This document shows positions 7,162 to 13,490 of a stretch of 13,490 bases of DNA, in pieces (position 1 is the stretch's first letter; each line of letters opens with the position of its first letter). The position numbers were made by a program, and so were the translations under genes. Origin of the DNA: an uncultured Prevotellaceae bacterium (GTDB lineage Bacteria; Bacteroidota; Bacteroidia; Bacteroidales; Bacteroidaceae); contig CAMKMK010000043.1 in the NCBI GenBank assembly GCA_946413885.1, positions 1-13,490 of the forward strand. The letters run 5' to 3'. The notes beneath the pieces were generated by a model. That model had not been told where the DNA came from and searched no databases. It was given only the letters and a program-made list of their open reading frames with translations.

Positions 7162-8451
7162 TTAGAGTTGTGTCAGCTCGAAGTTACGCCAGAGAACCTT
7201 AATGTCATTTCCATCGTGAATTTGTAGCATCAATCGTCCTGGTGTTTTGCCAATGAGTTCGTCCTCCAGGTCTGACATAGGTTCCCCATTGAGCCAAGTC
7301 TGGATATGGTTCCCTTCTACGCGCAGACGCAAAGTGTTCCATTCGCCTTCCTTCAAGAATTCCTCTTTTTCATCAGGAATCTGCTGGAGCCAGCCACGTC
7401 CATAGGACTCGTAGATGCCGCCTGTATCATTACCCTTGGGAGCCACCTCGCATTGCCATCCGTGAACGGTATTGAAACCTTCGATGAAAGAGTGGAAGAA
7501 AAGACCGCTGTTTCCATTAGACTCCTGCTTGAACTCCAAGGTGAGGTCGAAATCCTTGTAATATTTGCGTGTGCAAAGGTAACCATATTGCTTGTTGTCG
7601 CCATTTTCAGTTACCAGATTGCCTTCTTCATCTACACTCCACTTGCCGTCGCCAAAGGGTTCCCAGCCAGTAAGGTCCTTGCCGTTGAAGAGACTTTCAG
7701 TCTGCCCACCTTTATGGGGCAGAGGACGAATCTTGATATTCTTGAAAGATGCTGGATCACCATGATCCTGGAGACAGATGACACCTTCACTGGCAAGTCC
7801 GTATTCTGGAGCATGAGCCCATTTGCCGCTACCTTTCTTGGCGAACCAATCATCAGTCCAAGCTTCAAATTCCAGTATCTTTTCACCATTGAGCCAATGT
7901 TCCACATGACCATTGTCGAAAACGATTCGAGAGTTGTTCCACTCTCCCACTGGATTCACGTGCATCTTGCTGTAGTCGGGCAGATGCATAGCATAGTCTA
8001 CGCCCAACTTCTGCCACTCTTCAAGTTTTTCAGGAGAATTTACTTCTTCCCAGCCTTCATTATCGATGAGTTGGTATTCAGGACCAGTTACATAGGGAAC
8101 AGCGAAAACGGGACTCTCTACTACGTGATATAGCATACCACTATTGCCTCCATGTGTCAGTTTCCAATCCCAAGATAGTTCAAAGTCAGCAAACTTACGC
8201 TTTGTAACTATATAACCAGATTCGTCAGCACCCTCACCACTAGCTTGGATACAACCGTTTACAGCCGTCCATCCATTGGACAGGATGGTATCGTTGTAAT
8301 TACGCCACTCGGAAAGGTCCTGTCCATTAAAAAGCAGTTCCCATCCTTCTTCTTTTTCAGCCTTTGTCAGCGTGTTGTCTTTGGGCTGACAAGAGCAAAG
8401 CATTCCACTCATTGCTACAGCAGTGAGCAGCATCAGATTTGTCTTTTTCAT
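7162..8451 (-). CDS. Lipoprotein with two DUF1080 (3-keto-disaccharide hydrolase-like) domains
   Basis: A 429-residue predicted lipoprotein. MKKTNLMLLTAVAMSG is followed by a lipobox LCSC with Cys21 as the lipidation site; the next residues QPKDN include a polar, partly charged segment that may act as a surface-export signal. Two concanavalin-like DUF1080 (PF06439) domains follow at about 37-243 and 251-427. The duplication is plain from repeated motifs: LFNGxDLxxW at 40-49 and 254-263, GNSGxxxH at 102-109 and 313-320, and WNxxR...WLNGE at 171-190 and 371-390. Members of this family have been linked to hydrolysis of 3-keto-glycosides, but many are uncharacterised, so the substrate is unknown. 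A promoter-like pair lies upstream at 8523-8554. It is convergent with rnr, and the GH51 gene precedes it by 168 bases. Confidence 0.85.
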   Translation of the reverse strand: MKKTNLMLLTAVAMSGMLCSCQPKDNTLTKAEKEEGWELLFNGQDLSEWRNYNDTILSNGWTAVNGCIQASGEGADESGYIVTKRKFADFELSWDWKLTHGGNSGMLYHVVESPVFAVPYVTGPEYQLIDNEGWEEVNSPEKLEEWQKLGVDYAMHLPDYSKMHVNPVGEWNNSRIVFDNGHVEHWLNGEKILEFEAWTDDWFAKKGSGKWAHAPEYGLASEGVICLQDHGDPASFKNIKIRPLPHKGGQTESLFNGKDLTGWEPFGDGKWSVDEEGNLVTENGDNKQYGYLCTRKYYKDFDLTLEFKQESNGNSGLFFHSFIEGFNTVHGWQCEVAPKGNDTGGIYESYGRGWLQQIPDEKEEFLKEGEWNTLRLRVEGNHIQTWLNGEPMSDLEDELIGKTPGRLMLQIHDGNDIKVLWRNFELTQL

Positions 8452-8522
8452 TGCTCTACGTTGATTTTAAATTTATTACATATTCAAACATTCTACTTTA
8501 TTCATACGAAACTTTCGCTCTG

Positions 8523-8554
8523 CAAAATAAGTCAAAACCTTTCACATAAACAAA
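8523..8554 (-). promoter_or_regulatory. Candidate promoter of the DUF1080 gene
   Basis: On the minus strand a TTTG (8554-8551) is separated by exactly 20 bases from TTATTTTG (8530-8523). This fits the Bacteroidetes -33/-7 arrangement with one mismatch (T for A at position 2 of TAnnTTTG). The predicted leader is about 65-70 bases. It suggests the DUF1080 gene can be transcribed independently of GH51. Confidence 0.45.
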
Positions 8555-8619
8555 AACTTTCCTCCTTTTTTGGCTTTATCCTTTTCTTTTTCTGCTTTTT
8601 AGATTGAATATCTATTTGC

Positions 8620-10542
8620 CTATTTCCTCTTTTTATTCATGTTTAGCCGTATAAGTGCCACACTATGTGGAGGAAGAACAGTGCTGACATTTTTCTTATC
8701 GCATTTCACTTGAAGAGGAGACTCGTCGAAGTAGCTGTAGGGACGGATATCGTCTGAAGAATACAAGACAGCGTCCTGGAGAGTAGCCTTAATGGGGAAA
8801 TTAAAAGTACGTTCCTCATCATATTTGTCATTGATAAGAGTGATTGTGAGAACTCCGTCTTTGAGGGTTGCTGTAGTAGAGAGATCATCATTCTCAGTCA
8901 CCTTGCAGAGTTTGCCGTCCTGATGGGCTTTCATCAAAGAAAAGACTTGACCGTTTGCTGTCAATCGGCTACCCAAATGATCGATGATGATGGCACCTTC
9001 GCCGATGGGTTGAAAGTAGCAGACAACAGGCATATCCATTTCATTGGTATAATTAAGGAAAAAATGCATCATTCGAGCTGTAAAGATGCCTTCGCTGACA
9101 CAAGAAGGACGATACCATGCATACCACTGGTTCCATTCGTCGTATGAGATGTGCAGTTCCTTCCCTGTCTCATTCAGACTTTTTCTCATCTTAAGAGCAT
9201 AGTCTTTTGTATTCATTGCAGAGGCTACAATATTCTCATAAGTTTTTCTGGTTTCCTCAGGAGTGGTATAATGATATCCACCTCTTGGCAGGAAATAGCT
9301 ATGTAGAGAAATGTACTTCACATGATCAGCCATCTTTGCAGCCGACTTGTGGGCCCAATCATCATTAGGATAAGGACCTGAGGCAAATAGTTCCAGATTG
9401 GGAGTCACTTTCAGCATAGCCTCCGCATGTCGCAAGGCAAAGTCGGTATAGCCTTCAGGGCCAGAAGGACCTTCCATGTGGCCGTACCCCATCTCGTTAC
9501 CCAGCGACCAAAAGTGTACATTATAAGGATCAGGATGTCCTTGTTCTGCCCGCAGTTTACCATACTCAGTATCAATCGACCCGTTACAATATTCTACCCA
9601 CTGTGCACTTTCTTCAGGCGATTCCCAAGCCAGGTTGATGGTTATCATAGGTTCGGCTCCAACTTCACGACACAGGGCAATGAAATCATCAGTGTTGATC
9701 TCGTGGTAGTCATAGCCGTCGCTATGAGGTTGGGTCTCTATCTCTGTATAGGCCTGTAAAGGAGCACGTTGATCCACAGGCATCAATCCATCTTTCCAAC
9801 GATATTCACCAGCGAAGTTACCGCCAGGCCAGCGAATGAGACGTGGACCAATCCTTTTTAGGTTCTCTACCACATCACGCCGCATACCGTGAAAATTGTC
9901 CTGAGGCATCATGGAGAGAGCTCCGATGGTGAGCTCTGCCTGTTCAACAAATGTATAACGGATATCGGCTTCTGCATCGTCAGCCGAGGGAGTGAGGAGG
10001 ATTTTGCTGATTACCCAATCCTGAGAGGGAACGAGGGATAAGATATGACTAGCATAGATTTGGCTATTTAACCGATTGGTTAATTCCACTTTCAGTTGGA
10101 TGGGTTTGTTTACACGTGTCACCATTCGCAGTTCATAAATTTTCCCTTTTGTCAGACCCAGTTCGTGTTGACCTACACCAACCGTCTGGCCATCAACAAG
10201 GTTTTCCAACACTTGAGCACTCATCTCGTTCCGACGATGCATGTTGGGCAAACTGATATGTTTTGTGTAGGCACTTCCGTCTTCCTTAATATAAAAAACC
10301 TTTTCCCCTATGGGGAACCAGTGAGCGGAGAGACCCAGATTGGCTTGAGGTTTGCCAGCGAATTTGCGATTCTTTAGCATCTGGGCACTCAGCCCACCAT
10401 TTACAGCTGACCGTGTGTGCTCCAGATTGAAGCCAAAGACGTAAGGGGAATATTCTTCCGTCACGCTAAAATCTATCTTTTGTGCTTGGATAGGCAATAG
10501 ATGGATAAGACTTAAAAAGAGAATCAGTTTTTTCATATTCAT
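8620..10542 (-). CDS. Secreted GH51-type alpha-L-arabinofuranosidase
   Basis: A 640-residue exported glycosidase of the GH51 type (clan GH-A), expected to release terminal arabinofuranose from arabinan or arabinoxylan side chains in the periplasm. MNMKKLILFLSLIHLLPIQAQ is a Sec signal peptide. Next come the family N-terminal part (FGFNLEHT, GGLSAQMLKNRKF), a carbohydrate-binding-like beta domain (about 95-215), and the barrel with GPRLIRWPGGNFAGEYRW near 232-249. FWSLGNEMGY carries the predicted acid/base Glu350, and ISYDEWNQWY the predicted nucleophile Glu469. A C-terminal beta domain closes the protein. Both catalytic glutamates are present, so it should be active. The sequence after the nucleophile is rather divergent from classical GH51, so substrate preference is uncertain. 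Starts at 10542 or 10536 (MKKL) are equally good; 10563 would add seven polar residues before the signal peptide. The DUF1080 lipoprotein gene follows. Confidence 0.8.
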   Translation of the reverse strand: MNMKKLILFLSLIHLLPIQAQKIDFSVTEEYSPYVFGFNLEHTRSAVNGGLSAQMLKNRKFAGKPQANLGLSAHWFPIGEKVFYIKEDGSAYTKHISLPNMHRRNEMSAQVLENLVDGQTVGVGQHELGLTKGKIYELRMVTRVNKPIQLKVELTNRLNSQIYASHILSLVPSQDWVISKILLTPSADDAEADIRYTFVEQAELTIGALSMMPQDNFHGMRRDVVENLKRIGPRLIRWPGGNFAGEYRWKDGLMPVDQRAPLQAYTEIETQPHSDGYDYHEINTDDFIALCREVGAEPMITINLAWESPEESAQWVEYCNGSIDTEYGKLRAEQGHPDPYNVHFWSLGNEMGYGHMEGPSGPEGYTDFALRHAEAMLKVTPNLELFASGPYPNDDWAHKSAAKMADHVKYISLHSYFLPRGGYHYTTPEETRKTYENIVASAMNTKDYALKMRKSLNETGKELHISYDEWNQWYAWYRPSCVSEGIFTARMMHFFLNYTNEMDMPVVCYFQPIGEGAIIIDHLGSRLTANGQVFSLMKAHQDGKLCKVTENDDLSTTATLKDGVLTITLINDKYDEERTFNFPIKATLQDAVLYSSDDIRPYSYFDESPLQVKCDKKNVSTVLPPHSVALIRLNMNKKRK

Positions 10543-10606
10543 TGGGGATAAGTGACTTTCCATAGAAATATTCTGTTTTTGATGGTTTTGCTTGCAAAGA
10601 GTTTCA

Positions 10607-10614
10607 CAAAGGTA
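10607..10614 (-). promoter_or_regulatory. Bacteroidetes -7 promoter element for the GH51 gene
   Basis: On the minus strand the sequence is TACCTTTG, a perfect TAnnTTTG match about 65 bases upstream of the GH51 start. No correctly spaced -33 TTTG is visible. Confidence 0.5.
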
Positions 10615-10656
10615 AAAAAAAATATTGAGAAATTGTAGGGAAGTGCCTGTGAAGAA

Positions 10657-10679
10657 TTTCTTTAAGAAACTTTAAGGAA
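10657..10679. repeat. Short inverted and tandem repeat between divergent promoters
   Basis: TTTCTT-T-AAGAAA (10657-10669) is a perfect 6+1+6 inverted repeat. It overlaps two 10-base tandem units, CTTTAAGAAA (10660-10669) and CTTTAAGGAA (10670-10679), one helical turn apart. The element lies between the -7 boxes of the divergent GH51 and NagB-like/PIG-L genes and could be a regulator binding site, but its A/T-rich simplicity means chance is quite possible. Confidence 0.3.
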
Positions 10680-10720
10680 GAAATTTGGGAGGAAGAGAAC
10701 AAAAATGAGAGGAAAGATTG

Positions 10721-10728
10721 TAACTTTG
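10721..10728 (+). promoter_or_regulatory. Bacteroidetes -7 promoter element for the NagB-like/PIG-L gene
   Basis: TAACTTTG followed by C matches TAnnTTTG and lies 60 bases upstream of the ATG at 10789. The expected -33 TTTG is not present at about 20 bases upstream. The leader would be about 55 bases. Confidence 0.5.
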
Positions 10729-10788
10729 CAGGGAAATTGCATCCATGCGGATTCATGGAGGTGAAGAAGAACAGGAAAGTAAAAATAC

Positions 10789-12795
10789 ATGAAGAATATG
10801 AATTTGAATCTGAATCTAAGTTCCCTGATTGTACTGAACAAGGTACCTGAGGAGTTTTATGCCCCAAAGACGGCTGTTGACCGTAGTGAGATTACACGTT
10901 TTGAGAAAGTTCCTACTGACATTTATCCCAAGGCGGAATTAGGTGCGGCAGCCATTGCTGACACCATAGAGGCTGAAATCAAAGCGAAACACAAGTTGGG
11001 TAAATATTGTGTGCTGGGTTTGGGTACAGGTCAGAGTTTGATACCTGTATATGAAGAACTGATTCGTCGCCACAAGAGTAAGAAATTGAGTTTCAGGAAT
11101 GTGGTAGTTTTCAATGCCTACGAGTACTTCCCCTTGAAACCAGACAGTAAGATCAGCAGTTTGCATCAATTGAGGGAGTATTTCCTCGACAAGGTAGATA
11201 TTCCAGAACAGAACATATATTCAATGGATGGTTCGATTCCTCAGGAAGAGGTGCAGGCTCAGTGTCGCCTTTATGAGGAACGCATAGACACCTTTGGAGG
11301 ATTGGATATCATCCTATTGGGTATCGGACGTGTGGGCAATATCGCCACTAACGAGCCAGGTTCTACTTTGAGTAGTCGCACTCGTCTGATGCTGATAGAT
11401 GCTATCTCACGCGAGGAGATGACGATGAGTTTTGGCGGTCAGGAACCTGTTCCTCCCTGTTCCATCACGTTGGGAATCGCCAACATCCTTTCGGCTCGTA
11501 AGATTTTCTTGACTGCTTGGGGCGAGGAGAAGGCTGGCATTATCAAGGAAACTATCGAAGGGGCCATTACGGATACTATCCCAGCCAGTTTCCTCCAGAC
11601 CCACAATGATACGAATGTGGTTGTAGATTTGGCGTGTGCCAGCAAATTGACCCGCATTATTCACCCTTGGTTGGTGACGAGTTGCAAGTGGGATGACAAG
11701 TTAACTCGTGCCGCTTTGGTGTGGCTTTGTGGAATCACGAAGAAGCCATTGCTGAAGTTAACCAACAAGGACTACAACGAGAATGGCTTGTCAGAACTTT
11801 TGGCTCTATACGGATCTGCCTACGATTGCAATATTAAGATATTCAATGACTTGCAGCACACCATCACAGGATGGCCTGGTGGAAAACCAGATGCCGATGA
11901 CACCCATCGCCCTGAACGTGCGAAACCCTATCCCAAGCGAGTGCTGGTCTTCTCTCCACACCCTGATGATGATGTCATCTCAATGGGAGGTACCATCCAG
12001 CGATTGGTAAAGCAAGGGCATGAGGTACACGTGGCTTACGAAACATCTGGCAACATTGCCGTGAATGATGAAGAGGTGACTCGTTTTATGCATTTTGTGA
12101 ATGGTTTCAACCAGATTTTCATGGACAGCAAGAATGAGACAATCTGTAAGATATATGCCGAAATCAAGGATTTCTTCAATAAGAAGAAAGAGGGCGACAT
12201 GGACACGCAGGAAGTACGCACTTTGAAAGGGTTGATTCGTCGTGGCGAAGCTCGTACAGCTTGTACTTACAACATGATTCCTTTGGATCGTGTCCACTTC
12301 CTGGATTTACCCTTCTATGAGAGTGGAATGATAGAGAAACTCCCTATGACAGAGAAGGATGTGGAGATTGTTCGTGATTTGCTGAAGAAAATCCAGCCTC
12401 ACGAGATTTTTGTGGCAGGCGATTTGGCAGATCCTCACGGCACTCACCGTAAGTGTACAGATGCCGTTCTTGCCGCTATCGATTTGGAAAAACAGGAAGA
12501 TGCCGAGTGGCTCAAGGATTGTCGCATCTGGATGTATCGTGGTGCTTGGGCAGAATGGGAAATCGAGAACATCGAGATGTGCGTGCCCATGTCTCCTGAG
12601 GAGTTACGAGCTAAGCGTAATTCTATCCTGAAGCACAGCTCACAGATGGAATCAGCTCCTTTCTTGGGTAATGATACCCGCCTCTTCTGGCAACGTTCCG
12701 AAGACCGCAACCGTGCCACGGCACAGCTTTACGATAGCTTGGGTTTGGCTTGCTATGAGGCAATGGAGGCATTCGTGGAGTACAAGCCATTCTAA
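10789..12795 (+). CDS. NagB-like domain fused to a PIG-L (LmbE-type) deacetylase
   Basis: A 668-residue cytoplasmic protein usually annotated in Bacteroidetes as glucosamine-6-phosphate deaminase. Residues about 45-300 are NagB-like: LGLGTGQS (76-83) is the phosphate-binding loop and the fold order follows NagB. However, NMDEY of the classical enzyme reads NAYEY (109-113), and GNDGHIAFNEP reads GRVGNIATNEP (180-190). Thus Asp72, Asp141 and His143 of E. coli NagB are replaced by Tyr111, Val182 and Asn184, and only Glu189 (E148) remains. Residues about 383-668 are a PIG-L/LmbE zinc deacetylase with PHPDDD (390-395; His391 and Asp394 as metal ligands, Asp393 as base) and DPHGTHR (548-554; His550 or His553 as third ligand). 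This domain looks intact, so N-deacetylation of an amino-sugar compound is likelier than deamination. From memory the substitutions are shared by Bacteroidetes relatives. It is transcribed alone and divergently from GH51. Confidence 0.85.
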   Translation: MKNMNLNLNLSSLIVLNKVPEEFYAPKTAVDRSEITRFEKVPTDIYPKAELGAAAIADTIEAEIKAKHKLGKYCVLGLGTGQSLIPVYEELIRRHKSKKLSFRNVVVFNAYEYFPLKPDSKISSLHQLREYFLDKVDIPEQNIYSMDGSIPQEEVQAQCRLYEERIDTFGGLDIILLGIGRVGNIATNEPGSTLSSRTRLMLIDAISREEMTMSFGGQEPVPPCSITLGIANILSARKIFLTAWGEEKAGIIKETIEGAITDTIPASFLQTHNDTNVVVDLACASKLTRIIHPWLVTSCKWDDKLTRAALVWLCGITKKPLLKLTNKDYNENGLSELLALYGSAYDCNIKIFNDLQHTITGWPGGKPDADDTHRPERAKPYPKRVLVFSPHPDDDVISMGGTIQRLVKQGHEVHVAYETSGNIAVNDEEVTRFMHFVNGFNQIFMDSKNETICKIYAEIKDFFNKKKEGDMDTQEVRTLKGLIRRGEARTACTYNMIPLDRVHFLDLPFYESGMIEKLPMTEKDVEIVRDLLKKIQPHEIFVAGDLADPHGTHRKCTDAVLAAIDLEKQEDAEWLKDCRIWMYRGAWAEWEIENIEMCVPMSPEELRAKRNSILKHSSQMESAPFLGNDTRLFWQRSEDRNRATAQLYDSLGLACYEAMEAFVEYKPF

Positions 12796-12892
12796 GGGCA
12801 ACTCTTCCCTAAATAGATTATTGTAACTTTCAAATCACAACCCAATAGAGGAATCTTAAGAATTCTTCTCGTAGATTAATATCTTTCGTATG

Positions 12893-12934
12893 TCTCTTTC
12901 CTTAAAGAGAAAGAGGGAGAGATTCTCTTTTTTT
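12893..12934 (+). terminator. Terminator of the NagB-like/PIG-L gene with an overlapping alternative hairpin
   Basis: AAAGAGAA (12904-12911) pairs with TTCTCTTT (12923-12930) around an 11-base purine loop and runs into Ts through 12934, a plausible intrinsic terminator about 110 bases after the stop codon. The left arm can instead pair upstream: TCTCTTT (12893-12899) with AAAGAGA (12904-12910), loop CCTT. The two hairpins are mutually exclusive. Both are built from simple CT/AG sequence with low GC, so stability is modest. Confidence 0.5.
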
Positions 12935-13009
12935 GTATGATAAGCTATTTGACAATTTCCCCTTTACCATATAATAGGGTGATGCTTGTATTTTCATTTT
13001 CCTAATCTC

Positions 13010-13041
13010 TTTGCAGCTTTGCAAAAAAAGTTTTATCTTTG
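13010..13041 (+). promoter_or_regulatory. Complete Bacteroidetes promoter of the GH92 gene
   Basis: TTTG at 13010-13013 (-33) and TATCTTTG at 13034-13041 (-7) are separated by exactly 20 bases, matching the Bacteroidetes consensus in both boxes and in spacing. The start codon follows at 13063, giving a leader of about 15 bases. This is the best promoter in the window and shows that GH92 does not depend on readthrough from the gene before it. Confidence 0.75.
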
Positions 13042-13062
13042 TCTCGAAAACTTACGAATAAC

Positions 13063-13490
13063 ATGACAAATTTCCGCAAACTCTTTCTCTCCGTTTTTCT
13101 CTCAGCTGCTCTTCAGAGTTGGTCGCAAGCCGAATATGTGAATCCTTTTATAGGTGCCAGTACAGATGTAGGTAAGGCAAGTGCTTATCATGGTTTGGGC
13201 AAAACGTTCCCAGGTGCCACCACGCCGTATGGTATGGTTCAGGTGAGTCCTCAGACCATCACGGGTGGCGACAATGGCCCTGGTTATAGTGACGAGCACC
13301 AGACTATCGAAGGTTTTTCCATGACGCAGATGAGTGGTGTAGGATGGTATGGGGATTTGGGAAACTTCATGGTGATGCCTACGACTGGTCCACTGAAGAC
13401 GGTTGCCGGCCGTGAGAATGGTTCTCTGAAAGGATGGCGCTCTCGATATGAGAAAGCAACGGAAACGGCTCATGCAGGCAGTTATTACGT
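13063..13490 (+). CDS. GH92 alpha-mannosidase, N-terminal part (cut by window end)
   Basis: An open frame runs from the ATG at 13063 to the window edge without a stop (142 codons plus two bases). It begins MTNFRKLFLSVFLSAAL, a Sec signal peptide ending near QSWSQA, directly followed by YVNPFIGAS, the hallmark N-terminus of GH92 exo-alpha-mannosidases. GKTFPGATTPYGMVQVSP (about residues 47-64) and GFSMTQMSGVGWYGDLGNF (about 89-107) are further family signatures. GH92 enzymes are calcium-dependent and remove alpha-linked mannose from N-glycans or yeast mannan, usually in the periplasm or at the cell surface. A full family member has about 740-780 residues, so roughly four-fifths is missing, including the catalytic residues, and linkage specificity cannot be judged. 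The start is supported by the promoter at 13010-13041. Confidence 0.9.
   Translation, partial: MTNFRKLFLSVFLSAALQSWSQAEYVNPFIGASTDVGKASAYHGLGKTFPGATTPYGMVQVSPQTITGGDNGPGYSDEHQTIEGFSMTQMSGVGWYGDLGNFMVMPTTGPLKTVAGRENGSLKGWRSRYEKATETAHAGSYY

Noticed and set aside
7306..8133. 275-codon open frame on the plus strand opposite the DUF1080 gene
   Set aside because: The minus-strand frame has a lipobox and two recognisable domains; this frame has no family features and is its shadow.
10604..10867. 87-codon minus-strand frame across the intergenic region before the NagB-like/PIG-L gene
   Set aside because: It covers both predicted promoters and the start of the neighbouring gene, is low-complexity (Ser/Phe-rich), and has no recognisable features.
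12796..13009. Possible small RNA gene between the NagB-like/PIG-L and GH92 genes
   Set aside because: Two near-matches to the -7 box (TAACTTTC and TATCTTTC) lack the final G and have no -33 partner; only the terminator hairpin is supportable.
1..13490. A polysaccharide utilisation locus, CRISPR array, mobile element or defence island
   Set aside because: No SusC/SusD pair, sensor regulator, spaced direct repeats, transposase, integrase or tRNA was seen; the enzymes are separately promoted and face different directions.

Overview
The window looks like a chromosomal segment of a gut- or rumen-type Bacteroidetes, most likely Bacteroidaceae/Prevotellaceae. Three things support this. Several starts are preceded by the Bacteroidetes -7 promoter element (TAnnTTTG), once with a correctly spaced TTTG -33 box. 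Shine-Dalgarno-like sequences are weak. The proteins belong to families and domain fusions typical of this phylum (GH92, GH51, two-domain DUF1080 lipoproteins, GH106-type rhamnosidases, and a NagB-like/PIG-L fusion). The exact genus is an inference.

Layout. Positions 1-4745 read leftward as one likely operon: an extended-SDR NAD-dependent epimerase/dehydratase, then a very large secreted pectin enzyme joining a GH105 unsaturated-glycuronyl hydrolase to a GH106-type rhamnosidase, then probably the first five codons of another gene at the left edge. The GH105 part is broken by a one-base frameshift just before its catalytic motif, so it appears as two overlapping open frames (3242-3679 and 43-3294). 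Positions 4865-7078 read rightward and encode RNase R, ending in a strong terminator at 7095-7140. Leftward again are a DUF1080/3-keto-disaccharide hydrolase-like lipoprotein (7162-8451) and a secreted GH51-type arabinofuranosidase (8620-10542). Rightward are a NagB-like/PIG-L fusion (10789-12795) and, after a 267-base gap holding a terminator and a textbook promoter, the first 142 codons of a GH92 mannosidase cut by the window end (13063-13490).

How they work together. The secreted enzymes fit plant pectin (rhamnogalacturonan backbone plus arabinan side chains) and mannose-containing glycans. GH105 removes the unsaturated uronic acid left by lyases, GH106 removes rhamnose, and GH51 removes arabinose. 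No SusC/SusD pair, transporter or regulator is present, so this is not a classical polysaccharide utilisation locus, only a CAZyme-rich stretch with a housekeeping RNase inside it. The points most worth a second look are the near linker-less GH105-GH106 fusion with its frameshift, and the NagB-like domain that has lost three of the four classical deaminase catalytic residues while its PIG-L deacetylase domain looks intact. I see no CRISPR array, insertion sequence, tRNA, rRNA or clearly new defence system.
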